Assembly: GCF_000023225.1 (NCBI RefSeq)
Contig: NC_013173.1
Span: 3,784,501 to 3,848,500 of the forward strand
Reading direction: 5' to 3'
From: Desulfomicrobium baculatum DSM 4028
Lineage (GTDB): Bacteria; Desulfobacterota; Desulfovibrionia; Desulfovibrionales; Desulfomicrobiaceae
Length of the DNA stretch: 64,000 nucleotides
Made by a program: the position numbers and the translations under genes. The notes below the pieces were generated by a model. That model worked only from the letters and a program-made list of their open reading frames with translations. It did no database searches and was not told the DNA's origin. The first letter of the stretch is position 1. Every line of letters starts with the position of its first letter. This document shows positions 56,299 to 63,714 of the stretch, one piece after another.

Positions 56299-56475
56299 GG
56301 GTCGTCGGTTCACGCCGGACGCACGGCTTCGAAACTCCCTCGCCGGCCTCGTAGAGTTTATCCATTGCCCCATGGAACATCGGTTTTTGCTTTGGGCGGA
56401 CAGCAATGGGTAAACAAACGAGTCCTGGCTCGGTCAGACAGTCGAAGCCGCGCGTCCGGCGCGAACCGACGACCC
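56299..56475. repeat. Large imperfect palindrome (MITE- or REP-like element)
   Basis: The 34-base arms 56299-56332 and 56442-56475 are inverted copies that match at 32 positions. An inner pair (56356-56368 with 56403-56415) matches at 12 of 13 positions, so the 177 bases could fold into one long hairpin. No transposase frame is present. It fills most of the 341-base interval between tupC and the next gene. Such structures are either mobile miniature elements or intergenic RNA processing or termination signals. Confidence 0.7.
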
Positions 56476-56489
56476 TCGAGCGGTTGGCG

Positions 56490-56559
56490 GATGTGCATGG
56501 AAAACAGGGAGAAGAGGGCTGGCCTTGAGTGATTGACTGATGAGCATGGAAAACCGGGA
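56490..56559. repeat. 21-base direct repeat
   Basis: GATG[T/A]GCATGGAAAAC[A/C]GGGA occurs at 56490-56510 and 56539-56559 (19 of 21 identical, 49 bases apart). The second copy includes the proposed start codon of the following gene. Confidence 0.65.
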
Positions 56560-57454
56560 TAGGAATATGCAGGGGTTGGAGGAACTTCATTCGGGGTGTT
56601 GCCCGGAGGCCGGTTCGGACGGCGAATGGCGGGAGCTGTGCCGTCGCTGCAACGAGCTGCGCCTTGCGAAAGAGAGCTGGTGGGCGCGGATCGTGAGCGA
56701 TCCCGAGGCGGTCCCTTGCGTGGAAGAGTCGGCGGTGACGATGCGCCTGCGCGGCAACGCCTTTGCGGAAGTGGAACTTCGCGGCCCGGGCTTGCAGTGC
56801 CGCATTGCGCCGGAACATCTGCTTCTGGCGCATCCCGGAGCGCGGACCGTGCTTGGCGACGAAGCTGCGCCGCAGCCGAAGCTGGTGCGGAATCTTGCCG
56901 ACCTCGCGTGTTCCTATGATCATGTGCGGCGACGGGTCTGCCGTCATGAAGACCGGCGGGCGGCCATCCTCGACCGGCTTTTTCTGCGCCATTCCTGCGT
57001 TCTGGCCGTGGACGCCGCACTACCTTCGGGACGGGTCGACCTTGTCGCCCTTTCTGCGCACGGAACGGCTGTTTTTTTTCTGCTTCGCCGTTATCAGGCC
57101 GGTGATCTGCGCTTGCATGGGCCAGGCGGGATCGTCTGGCGCATGCATGAGCTGAACCGCCTTCTCGCGAATGAACAGGCCATGGACTGCTGGCTTCGCG
57201 ATTTCCTTGAACGCGCCTGCGCCCTGGAAACGCCTCACTCAAGACGGTACCGGCCCTCCGCGAATCCCGTCGTCATCCACCCGCGTGTCCGCCTGCTGAT
57301 CGTCGACTTCGATCACGCCCAGCGTCTTGAGGGGCTGCCTTCCTTGCGCGCAAATCTTGAGGATGGACTTGACCACGGCGCCGCCCGGGGTGATATTCAT
57401 TGCATTGGCGATGCCGGAAACATTTTGTACAGTACCTTTTTTTCCGGAATCTGA
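56540..57454 (+). CDS. Hypothetical protein, possible degenerate PD-(D/E)XK fold
   Basis: A 304-residue protein that I do not recognise by name. The central part (about 155-215) has the order RVDLVALSAHGTAVFFLLRRY, which resembles a PD-(D/E)XK nuclease core in which the E-x-K pair is replaced by L-R-R; the C-terminal part (RVRLLIVDFDHAQR) reads as a separate alpha/beta segment ending FFSGI. It is Cys- and Arg-rich, with no signal peptide or membrane segment. The start is uncertain: ATG 56540 or ATG 56567 (ATAGGAAT just upstream). The gene lies 3' of the palindrome and 27 bases before hsp20. Confidence 0.55.
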   Translation: MSMENRDRNMQGLEELHSGCCPEAGSDGEWRELCRRCNELRLAKESWWARIVSDPEAVPCVEESAVTMRLRGNAFAEVELRGPGLQCRIAPEHLLLAHPGARTVLGDEAAPQPKLVRNLADLACSYDHVRRRVCRHEDRRAAILDRLFLRHSCVLAVDAALPSGRVDLVALSAHGTAVFFLLRRYQAGDLRLHGPGGIVWRMHELNRLLANEQAMDCWLRDFLERACALETPHSRRYRPSANPVVIHPRVRLLIVDFDHAQRLEGLPSLRANLEDGLDHGAARGDIHCIGDAGNILYSTFFSGI

Positions 57455-57481
57455 TTGGCCCACTTTTTTGCGGAGGGAGAT

Positions 57482-57934
57482 ATGTCCGATCTGCATTTGT
57501 GGCACCGCGCCGAACTCGGGAAGCTCAAACAGGACATGGAGGAGCTTTTTGATTCCTTTGTGCGCGATTTCTGCAGCCCCTTGGATTTGCGGCTCTTGCG
57601 TTGCGAGCCGGACGTGCGCGTGGTCAACGAAAAGGATGCCATTATCGTCTCGGCCCATGTGCCCGGCCTTGATCCACGTTCCATCAAGGTCTCCGTGACC
57701 GGCGACCGCCTGGCCATCGCCGGCGAGAAGGTGGAGGAAATCCGGGATGGGCAGGCCCTCAGCATTTCACGGCAGGGGTTTTCAAGCACGGTGCGCCTGA
57801 ATGCCCCCGTGCAGGCGGATCAGGTCCGCGCCACCTATTCGGGTGGCGTGTTGCGCATCGTTTTGCCCCGGTGCACGAGCTGCACCTCCGTACAGGTGAG
57901 TACGGAAGAACATGAGCGAGGTAGCAATGAGTAA
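57482..57934 (+). CDS. hsp20: Small heat shock protein Hsp20
   Basis: An alpha-crystallin family holdase, 150 residues. The alpha-crystallin domain (about 42-140) has the family pattern AHVPGLDPRSIKVSVTGDRLAIAGE and ends with GGVLRIVLPR (the G-x-L domain signature). The N-terminal 40 residues are helical. The ATG follows GGAGGG. Its last 8 bases overlap the following protease gene, so client binding and proteolysis are encoded as a coupled unit. Confidence 0.9.
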   Translation: MSDLHLWHRAELGKLKQDMEELFDSFVRDFCSPLDLRLLRCEPDVRVVNEKDAIIVSAHVPGLDPRSIKVSVTGDRLAIAGEKVEEIRDGQALSISRQGFSSTVRLNAPVQADQVRATYSGGVLRIVLPRCTSCTSVQVSTEEHERGSNE

Positions 57935-60347
57935 ATCGTTACGATTGACGCCCGACCAGCTACGGTGGACCCTCGACACCTCCACCCTCCCTTTTGAAAC
58001 GACGGACGAACTCGAACCCCTGGACGAGATTCTGGGACAGGACCGGGGCGTTGACGCGCTCAGGTTCGGCATCGGCATCCATCGCCCGGGCTATAACATT
58101 CTGGTCACGGGTTCCCCGCGTACCGGGCGTATGGATGCGGTGAAGAAGGTGCTCGCCAAGGTCGTGCAGGACGGGAAGACCCCTGGCGACCTCTGCTATC
58201 TGAACAACTTCAAGGAGCCCGACGCGCCCATCCTGGTGCGCCTGGGGCCGGGCCTTGGCGCAAGGCTGAAGAAAAATATGCAGCAGCTGGTCGAGGAGCT
58301 CAAGAAAGAGGTGCCCAAGCTCTTCGAGAGTTCGGAATATCTGGCGCGCAAGAACGAGATCAACGAGGTTTACGAGAAGAAGACGGCCAGCTTCTTCATG
58401 AATCTGGAAAAGCAGGTCAAGGAGGCCGGTTTCGCCCTGGTCACCTTTCAGGGCCGCCAGGGGCAGCCGCCGGAGGTCATGCCCGTCGTCGACGGCGATC
58501 CCACCCCGATATTGAAGCTTGAGCAGATGGTTGAAAAGGGGCGTTTTCCCAGGGAGGAATTCGACCGCATCAAAGCCAAGCATCTTGAGATCAAGACCGA
58601 GATCGATTCCATTTTCCTGCAGATCCGGGTTCTGCAGAAAGAAATCCAGGAAAAGAACCGGCAGGCCGACAAGCTCATGTTCTCCAATCTTGCCGGCGAT
58701 CTCATTGCGCCGCTCAAGGCTGATTTCGCCTGTGCCGAGCTGGACGGGTATTTTCAGCACATGATCGACGACATGGTCGACAACATTGCCATCTTCTTCA
58801 CTCAGGAGCACCCGCCGCAACTGCCCATGGGCGACCCCTTCGAGCAGTATTCGGTCAATGTGCTGGTGGACAACGGCGAGCAGCAGGGCCCGCCGGTCAT
58901 TATCGAGGAGTATCCGACCTACCGCAACCTGTTCGGCAGCATCGAACGCATCGTGGACCGCAGCGGGGTCTGGCGCACGGATTTTTCCCGCATCAAGGCC
59001 GGGTCTTTCGTGCGGGCCAACGGCGGATATCTGGTCCTGAATCTGCTTGACGCCATCATGGAGCCGGGTGTGTGGCAGTCTCTCAAGCGGGCGCTCAAAA
59101 GCCGCAAGATGGAGATCCAGACCTACGATCCCTTCTACCTGTTCACCACCTCTTCCATGAAGCCCGAGCCCATCGAGATGGACATCAAGGTCATCGTCCT
59201 GGCGGACACCTACCTGTACCATATGCTGCAGCATTATGACGACGATGTGTCCAAGATTTTCAAGGTCCGCGCGGACTTCGACTCCACCATGGACAAGACC
59301 GGCGAGTCCGTGCTCCGTTTCGCCCGTTTCGTGCGCACCCAGGTTGCCGAGCATGGCCTGCGGCCCTTTGATCGTTCCGCTGTGGCCGCGCTGGTGGAAG
59401 AGGCCGTGCGCATGGGCGGACGGCAGGAAAAAATGGCCGCGACCTTTCCGAAGCTGACCGACCTGCTCATGGAGGCCGATTATTTCGCCGGACAGGAAGG
59501 GCGCGATACGGTGCTGCATGGCGACGTGAGCCAAGCCATCGAGACCCGCATTCATCGGTCGAGCCTGATCGAGGAAAAGATTCAGGACATGATTGACCGC
59601 GGTTCGATCATGATCGATACCGACGGGGCCAAGGTCGGGCAGATCAACGGCCTGGCCGTCTACAACATGGGCGACGTGATGTTCGGGAAACCCAGCCGCA
59701 TCACTGCAGCCACATCCATGGGCAAGGCCGGGATCATCAACATAGAGCGGGAGGCCGAGCTTTCGGGCAGCACCCACAACAAGGGTGTGCTCATCCTCGG
59801 CGGGTACCTGCGCAAGATGTTCGCTCAGGACAAGCCCCTGGCCGTGAGCGCGTCCATCGCTTTCGAGCAGAGCTATTCCGGGGTGGATGGCGACAGCGCC
59901 TCATCCACGGAAATGTATGCCTTGCTCTCGAGTCTTGCGGGGGTACCCATCAAGCAGGGCATCGCCGTGACCGGGTCCGTCAATCAGAACGGCGAGGTCC
60001 AGGCCATCGGTGGAGTCAACCACAAGATCGAAGGTTTTTTCGCCTGTTGCAAGGCCAAGGGCCTGACAGGGACGCAAGGAGTGATCATTCCCAGGGCCAA
60101 TGTCCTGGACCTCATGCTCAAGACGGAGGTGGTCGAGGCTGTGCGCGAGGGGCGCTTCAACATCTGGCCCGTGAGCAGCATTGAGGAGGGTATCGAGCTT
60201 TTGACCGGCAAAAAGGCCGGCACGCAAAAAAAGGACGGCACCTACCCCAAAGGCAGCATTTACGCTCTGGTGGACCAGCGGCTCAAGGACCTGGCCGAGG
60301 GTATGATCAAATTTGGCAAGGAAGACGGAAAACAGGAAAAGGCCTGA
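57927..60347 (+). CDS. Lon-family ATP-dependent protease (AAA_32/LonB-like)
   Basis: An 806-residue protease of the Lon superfamily that lacks the usual Lon N-domain. The N-terminal AAA-like region has a degenerate Walker A (TGSPRTGRMDA, Arg for Lys), and a helical insertion spans about 120-260. The C-terminal Lon protease domain has the catalytic dyad Ser657 (DGDSASS) and Lys700 (NHKIEG), spaced as in E. coli Lon (43 residues). The ATG at 57927 has GAGGT 5 bases upstream and lies inside the hsp20 end; a start at 57912 is less favoured. Substrates are unknown; the hsp20 overlap suggests misfolded proteins. Confidence 0.87.
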   Translation: MSKSLRLTPDQLRWTLDTSTLPFETTDELEPLDEILGQDRGVDALRFGIGIHRPGYNILVTGSPRTGRMDAVKKVLAKVVQDGKTPGDLCYLNNFKEPDAPILVRLGPGLGARLKKNMQQLVEELKKEVPKLFESSEYLARKNEINEVYEKKTASFFMNLEKQVKEAGFALVTFQGRQGQPPEVMPVVDGDPTPILKLEQMVEKGRFPREEFDRIKAKHLEIKTEIDSIFLQIRVLQKEIQEKNRQADKLMFSNLAGDLIAPLKADFACAELDGYFQHMIDDMVDNIAIFFTQEHPPQLPMGDPFEQYSVNVLVDNGEQQGPPVIIEEYPTYRNLFGSIERIVDRSGVWRTDFSRIKAGSFVRANGGYLVLNLLDAIMEPGVWQSLKRALKSRKMEIQTYDPFYLFTTSSMKPEPIEMDIKVIVLADTYLYHMLQHYDDDVSKIFKVRADFDSTMDKTGESVLRFARFVRTQVAEHGLRPFDRSAVAALVEEAVRMGGRQEKMAATFPKLTDLLMEADYFAGQEGRDTVLHGDVSQAIETRIHRSSLIEEKIQDMIDRGSIMIDTDGAKVGQINGLAVYNMGDVMFGKPSRITAATSMGKAGIINIEREAELSGSTHNKGVLILGGYLRKMFAQDKPLAVSASIAFEQSYSGVDGDSASSTEMYALLSSLAGVPIKQGIAVTGSVNQNGEVQAIGGVNHKIEGFFACCKAKGLTGTQGVIIPRANVLDLMLKTEVVEAVREGRFNIWPVSSIEEGIELLTGKKAGTQKKDGTYPKGSIYALVDQRLKDLAEGMIKFGKEDGKQEKA

Positions 60348-60374
60348 TCAGGGCCGAGCATGAAGGAGAACACC

Positions 60375-61322
60375 TTGGAAAATAAAATGTACGATCTGAT
60401 TATTGTTGGTGGCGGCCCGGCCGGACTTTCCGCCGGAATTTACGCCATGCGCGCGGCCATGCACACGGTTCTGATCGAAAAGGGCATGCCCGGCGGGCAG
60501 ATCGCTTTGACCAAGGATGTGGAAAACTACCCGGGCATCGAGGAAGTCGGTGGCTTTGAGCTGTGCGAGAAATTCTTGAACCACGCCAAGCGCTACAATC
60601 TTGAAATCCGGGAAAACGAGGTGGTCAGCGTCGAACCCGGGGTGGACTTTCACGAGGTTGTGCTGGCCGGCGGAGAGCGTCTGCACACCCACTCCGTCAT
60701 CCTCGCCCCTGGTGGTTCGGCCCGCAAGCTGGGCGTGCCCGGCGAGATGGAGCAATACGGCAAGGGCGTGTCCTATTGCGCCACCTGCGATGGTTTTTTC
60801 TTTCGCGGCAAGACCGTTGTCGTCGTTGGCGGCGGAGACACGGCCCTGGAAGACGCCCTCTACCTGTCCAAGATTTGCGCCAAGGTCTATCTGGTGCACC
60901 GCCGCGATGAATTTCGCGGCAGTCGAATCCTGCAGCAGCGGGTGTTTGCCGAGCCGCGCATTACCCTGGTCCTTGATTCCGTGCTGGACGACATCGCCGC
61001 CGATGATCAGGGCGTGACCGGGGTGACCGTCAAGAACGTGAAGACCGAAGAGACCCACAACGTCGCGACCGACGGCGTGTTCATCTTTGTAGGGTTCCTG
61101 CCCAACAATGCCCTTGTCCCTGCGGGCGTGAAGATGAACGCTGCCGGTTACGTTGTCACCGACGAGAAGTGCGAGACCAGCCTGCCCGGCATTTTCGCCG
61201 TGGGCGATGTGCGTCAGAAGTACGCCAATCAGATTGTCCTGGCCGCGGCCGACGGCTGCGTCGCCGCCCTGGCCGCCGCGCATTATGTGGAGACGCGAAA
61301 GGCCCAGGCTGCGCGCAAATAG
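60375..61322 (+). CDS. trxB: Thioredoxin reductase
   Basis: FAD/NADPH flavoprotein that reduces thioredoxin, 315 residues. The FAD motif IVGGGPAGLSAG is at the N-terminus, the redox pair is C135-A-T-C138, and the NADPH motif VVGGGDTALEDA follows. I choose TTG 60375, which has AAGGAG 6 bases upstream; ATG 60360 in the same frame lacks a site. It follows the protease by 27 bases. Confidence 0.93.
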   Translation: MENKMYDLIIVGGGPAGLSAGIYAMRAAMHTVLIEKGMPGGQIALTKDVENYPGIEEVGGFELCEKFLNHAKRYNLEIRENEVVSVEPGVDFHEVVLAGGERLHTHSVILAPGGSARKLGVPGEMEQYGKGVSYCATCDGFFFRGKTVVVVGGGDTALEDALYLSKICAKVYLVHRRDEFRGSRILQQRVFAEPRITLVLDSVLDDIAADDQGVTGVTVKNVKTEETHNVATDGVFIFVGFLPNNALVPAGVKMNAAGYVVTDEKCETSLPGIFAVGDVRQKYANQIVLAAADGCVAALAAAHYVETRKAQAARK

Positions 61323-61374
61323 CCTTTGCACGCAGAAAACGCTTTGCGGCGCAAACCCTCTGGAGGCAGAAGGA

Positions 61375-61469
61375 GGGCGGCCACGGGGGGCCGCCCCTAC
61401 GTGAGGACAATATAGGTCGGCAATGCGCGATTATACCTGCCTCATGACGTAGGGGCAGGCCCCTGTGCC
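61375..61469. repeat. Inverted repeat after trxB (dispersed-repeat type)
   Basis: GGGGCCGCCCCTACGT on the left pairs with ACGTAGGGGCAGGCCCC on the right with one extra base, around a 44-base AT-richer centre. The left arm also forms its own 8-bp hairpin (GGGCGGCC with GGCCGCCC). The TAGGGGC core resembles common intergenic repeats of many bacteria. Confidence 0.6.
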
Positions 61470-61480
61470 AACCCTTTTTC

Positions 61481-61524
61481 GGCAACAAAAAACCCCTTGA
61501 TAATCCAAGGGGTTTTTTGTTGCC
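61481..61524. terminator. Bidirectional terminator between trxB and tRNA-Asn
   Basis: A perfect 19-bp inverted repeat, GGCAACAAAAAACCCCTTG, with a six-base loop. A and T tracts at both sides of the GC core suit it to both convergent transcripts. Confidence 0.85.
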
Positions 61525-61543
61525 TGATGGGCATGGAAATTTG

Positions 61544-61619
61544 TGGCTCCCCGGGACAGATTTGAACTGCCGACACGGTGGTTAACAGCCACCTGCTCTG
61601 CCAGCTGAGCTACCGGGGA
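61544..61619 (-). tRNA. asnT: tRNA-Asn (GTT anticodon)
   Basis: On the minus strand the acceptor TCCCCGG pairs with CCGGGGA, the D arm GCTCAGCTGGCAGAGC and T arm GTTCAAATC are intact, and the anticodon loop CTGTTAA gives GUU. CCA is encoded at 61544-61546. Length with CCA is 76. Confidence 0.96.
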
Positions 61620-61703
61620 ACACGAGCCAGAAAGCGCTTTTAGGGAAAGGCTGGCGGACTGTCAACCCTGTCGTTTTCCACGTCATTCCCAGCGCTTTCG
61701 CCT

Positions 61704-62330
61704 CTAGAATGTTCGATGGCGGATCGAATCCGGCCGTTCCTGAGGGTACAGCTTTCCATACGCGGGCAGGGTGAGGTGCGATTTTCCAGGGGTGAGTTCC
61801 ATGATGCGGATCAGCGTCGTGTCTACGGGCAGTCTGTCCAGAATCCGGACCTTGTATTCCGGTGCCGGGACGAGGCCGGACGCGCGGATTTTTTCAAAAT
61901 ACTGTCCGTATTCCGGGTCAGTCGAATTCGCGCTCAGACCGTAGGCGTTTTCGCGGTAAGGGTAGCCGCCGATGATCGTCTTGGTTCCGCCCAGGTAACG
62001 GAAAATATCAACCTGGCTGGTTTTGACCACCCTGGACAGGATCAGGATCGCGGGATGTTCCTGCTCTTCGCGCACGAAGATGAGGGATCTGATCTCGTCC
62101 ACCGGAGTCAGGAACGAGTCCTGGAGTTCTCCGCGTACATGGGTACTCACCTCGTCAACATACCTCCAGCCTGGTTCCAGGGGGATGGGTTCGTTCCGCC
62201 AGAGGAAAACCGTGTCCGCTCCGGGCTGGTAGCGGTCACTGAACGGAGTGGGCGCGCAGGCCGAGAGCAAAATCAGCACGGCCGACAATGCTGTGAATAT
62301 GAAAGTTCTGTGGTTCAAGAGAGTGTTCAT
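61704..62330 (-). CDS. Putative outer-membrane lipoprotein
   Basis: A 208-residue lipoprotein with lipobox LLSAC (acylated Cys near 25). The rest has no domain I recognise; it is rich in short beta-like stretches and Asp/Glu, with a Tyr-rich part (YLGGTKTIIGGYPYREN). The ATG at 62330 has GGAGGAG just upstream; an in-frame start at 62387 would extend into the radical SAM gene. It follows that gene by 40 bases and could be in the same unit. Confidence 0.7.
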   Translation of the reverse strand: MNTLLNHRTFIFTALSAVLILLSACAPTPFSDRYQPGADTVFLWRNEPIPLEPGWRYVDEVSTHVRGELQDSFLTPVDEIRSLIFVREEQEHPAILILSRVVKTSQVDIFRYLGGTKTIIGGYPYRENAYGLSANSTDPEYGQYFEKIRASGLVPAPEYKVRILDRLPVDTTLIRIMELTPGKSHLTLPAYGKLYPQERPDSIRHRTF

Positions 62331-62370
62331 GGCTCCTCCAAGAAAAAAAATCAGGGCAAACGTTTTTTTT

Positions 62371-63672
62371 TCAAAAGTACACCCCAAGTCCCGGCGCGAT
62401 CCATTCGCAGGATTCCTCCAGGCTGGGTTGATAAAGGCCCGCTATGTCCGGATCGGCGACGGGGGCCGAAGCGGCGGCGCCTGCCGTTGGTCGGGCGGGA
62501 TGCCGTTCCAGGAAGACCGTAAATCCCGCCGAGACAGATATCTCCCGATGCGCAAACTCCGGGTTGGCCAGGGGGCGCACAAAGGCTGCCGCATAGGTCG
62601 GGCTGCTCGCTTGGTTTGTTTCGAGCGAATCTTCCTCGCCCGGGACCGGCGGCTCTGAGCCCGGTCGTGTGGCGGCCGCAGTCGTCGCGGCAGTGCGAAT
62701 GTGGCCGCTGTCGGTCAGCAATTCGCCGTTTTCAAGCAGAAGCACTCCAAACCGTCCTCGGCTTGCCGCGGCCTGAAAACGGTATTTGTAGACAAAGGAG
62801 CAATAATTGACGGCCAGCTCCAGCTTGTGCGCGGCCGCATGGGCCACGAGTTTCAGGGCGCAAAGCTCAGATTCGAGCACCGTGACCTTTGGGCCGTGAA
62901 TGTATGTATAATCATGTTCGAGCAAATGTCTGGCATTGTGCGGAGTGAGACGCAACTGGTGCAGGTTCAGGTGCGAAACGCCGGCCGCCGTCAGTTCGGG
63001 CAGCAATGTTTCAAGGCGTCCGGCTTCCTCCGGCACGGCCGGAATTTCCACCGTGACCGTGGCCACGATGCCTGCTGCCTGGCGCGCGAATTTCAGGTCA
63101 TAGTCTGTGGCGCCGATGTCGAAACGGATTTCGTTCAACCCGGCGGCGGCAAGCTTTTGCAGCTTGTCTTCCGTGACCAGAATGCCGTTGGTGTACAACC
63201 AAATGTGCAGCGCCGGGTCGCAGGTCCGGCGCAGGGCCTGGACGAAGGCGAGGCTCTTGTCGAAGTCCAGAAACGGTTCGCCGCCACTGACGCTCGCCCC
63301 GCCGAATCCGAAAAAGCGGACGTAGTCGGCGTAGTCTTGGGCGTGGTGAAACGGCACGCTTCCGGACATGGGCGGGTCATCCATGTTCTGGGGCGCGGGG
63401 CAGTAGAAACAGCGGCCATTGCAGCGCCCGCTGATGAAAAGGCAGGACCAGGCCAACCCCGAACACTGCCGGCATCCCGGCGACAGCGGGCCGTGATGGA
63501 TCTTGGTGCCAAGACACGACACGCTGACGCCCGGAGTTTGCAGAAGCCGGGCCCTCTCCTGGGTTGCGAGCCGGGCGCGTTCCTCTGTAATCCAATTGAT
63601 ATAATTGAAGATGGGTCCGTATTCGCGAGCGTTCATTTTGATAAAATGGTCTCTCGTCTGTTCATCGTGCAT
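62371..63672 (-). CDS. Radical SAM protein with extra N-terminal cysteines
   Basis: 433 residues. The radical SAM cluster is C84-x3-C88-x2-C91 (CNGRCFYCP), with SGGEPF near 129 as the SAM-binding motif. Upstream is a second Cys group, C53, C67, C70, C77 (VSCLGTKIHHGPLSPGCRQCSGLAWSC), that could ligate an auxiliary cluster. The C-terminal third (about 330-433) is Ala/Pro-rich and variable. It resembles pyruvate formate-lyase activating enzyme relatives, but the substrate is unknown. The start at 63672 has AGGAG about 11 bases upstream. Confidence 0.8.
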   Translation of the reverse strand: MHDEQTRDHFIKMNAREYGPIFNYINWITEERARLATQERARLLQTPGVSVSCLGTKIHHGPLSPGCRQCSGLAWSCLFISGRCNGRCFYCPAPQNMDDPPMSGSVPFHHAQDYADYVRFFGFGGASVSGGEPFLDFDKSLAFVQALRRTCDPALHIWLYTNGILVTEDKLQKLAAAGLNEIRFDIGATDYDLKFARQAAGIVATVTVEIPAVPEEAGRLETLLPELTAAGVSHLNLHQLRLTPHNARHLLEHDYTYIHGPKVTVLESELCALKLVAHAAAHKLELAVNYCSFVYKYRFQAAASRGRFGVLLLENGELLTDSGHIRTAATTAAATRPGSEPPVPGEEDSLETNQASSPTYAAAFVRPLANPEFAHREISVSAGFTVFLERHPARPTAGAAASAPVADPDIAGLYQPSLEESCEWIAPGLGVYF

Positions 63673-63714
63673 GGAATTGGTGTCTCCTGTTAAGACGATA
63701 CGACCCTGGAAAAG

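Noticed and set aside
57239-57400. Minus-strand frame starting MNITPGGAVVKSIL
   Set aside because: The peptide looks plausible, but it is antisense to the end of the 304-residue gene, lacks a ribosome site, and the plus-strand frame has better neighbours and codon use.
57960-59777. Minus-strand frame of 605 codons opposite the Lon-family protease
   Set aside because: It is antisense to conserved protease sequence and has no ribosome site or domain.
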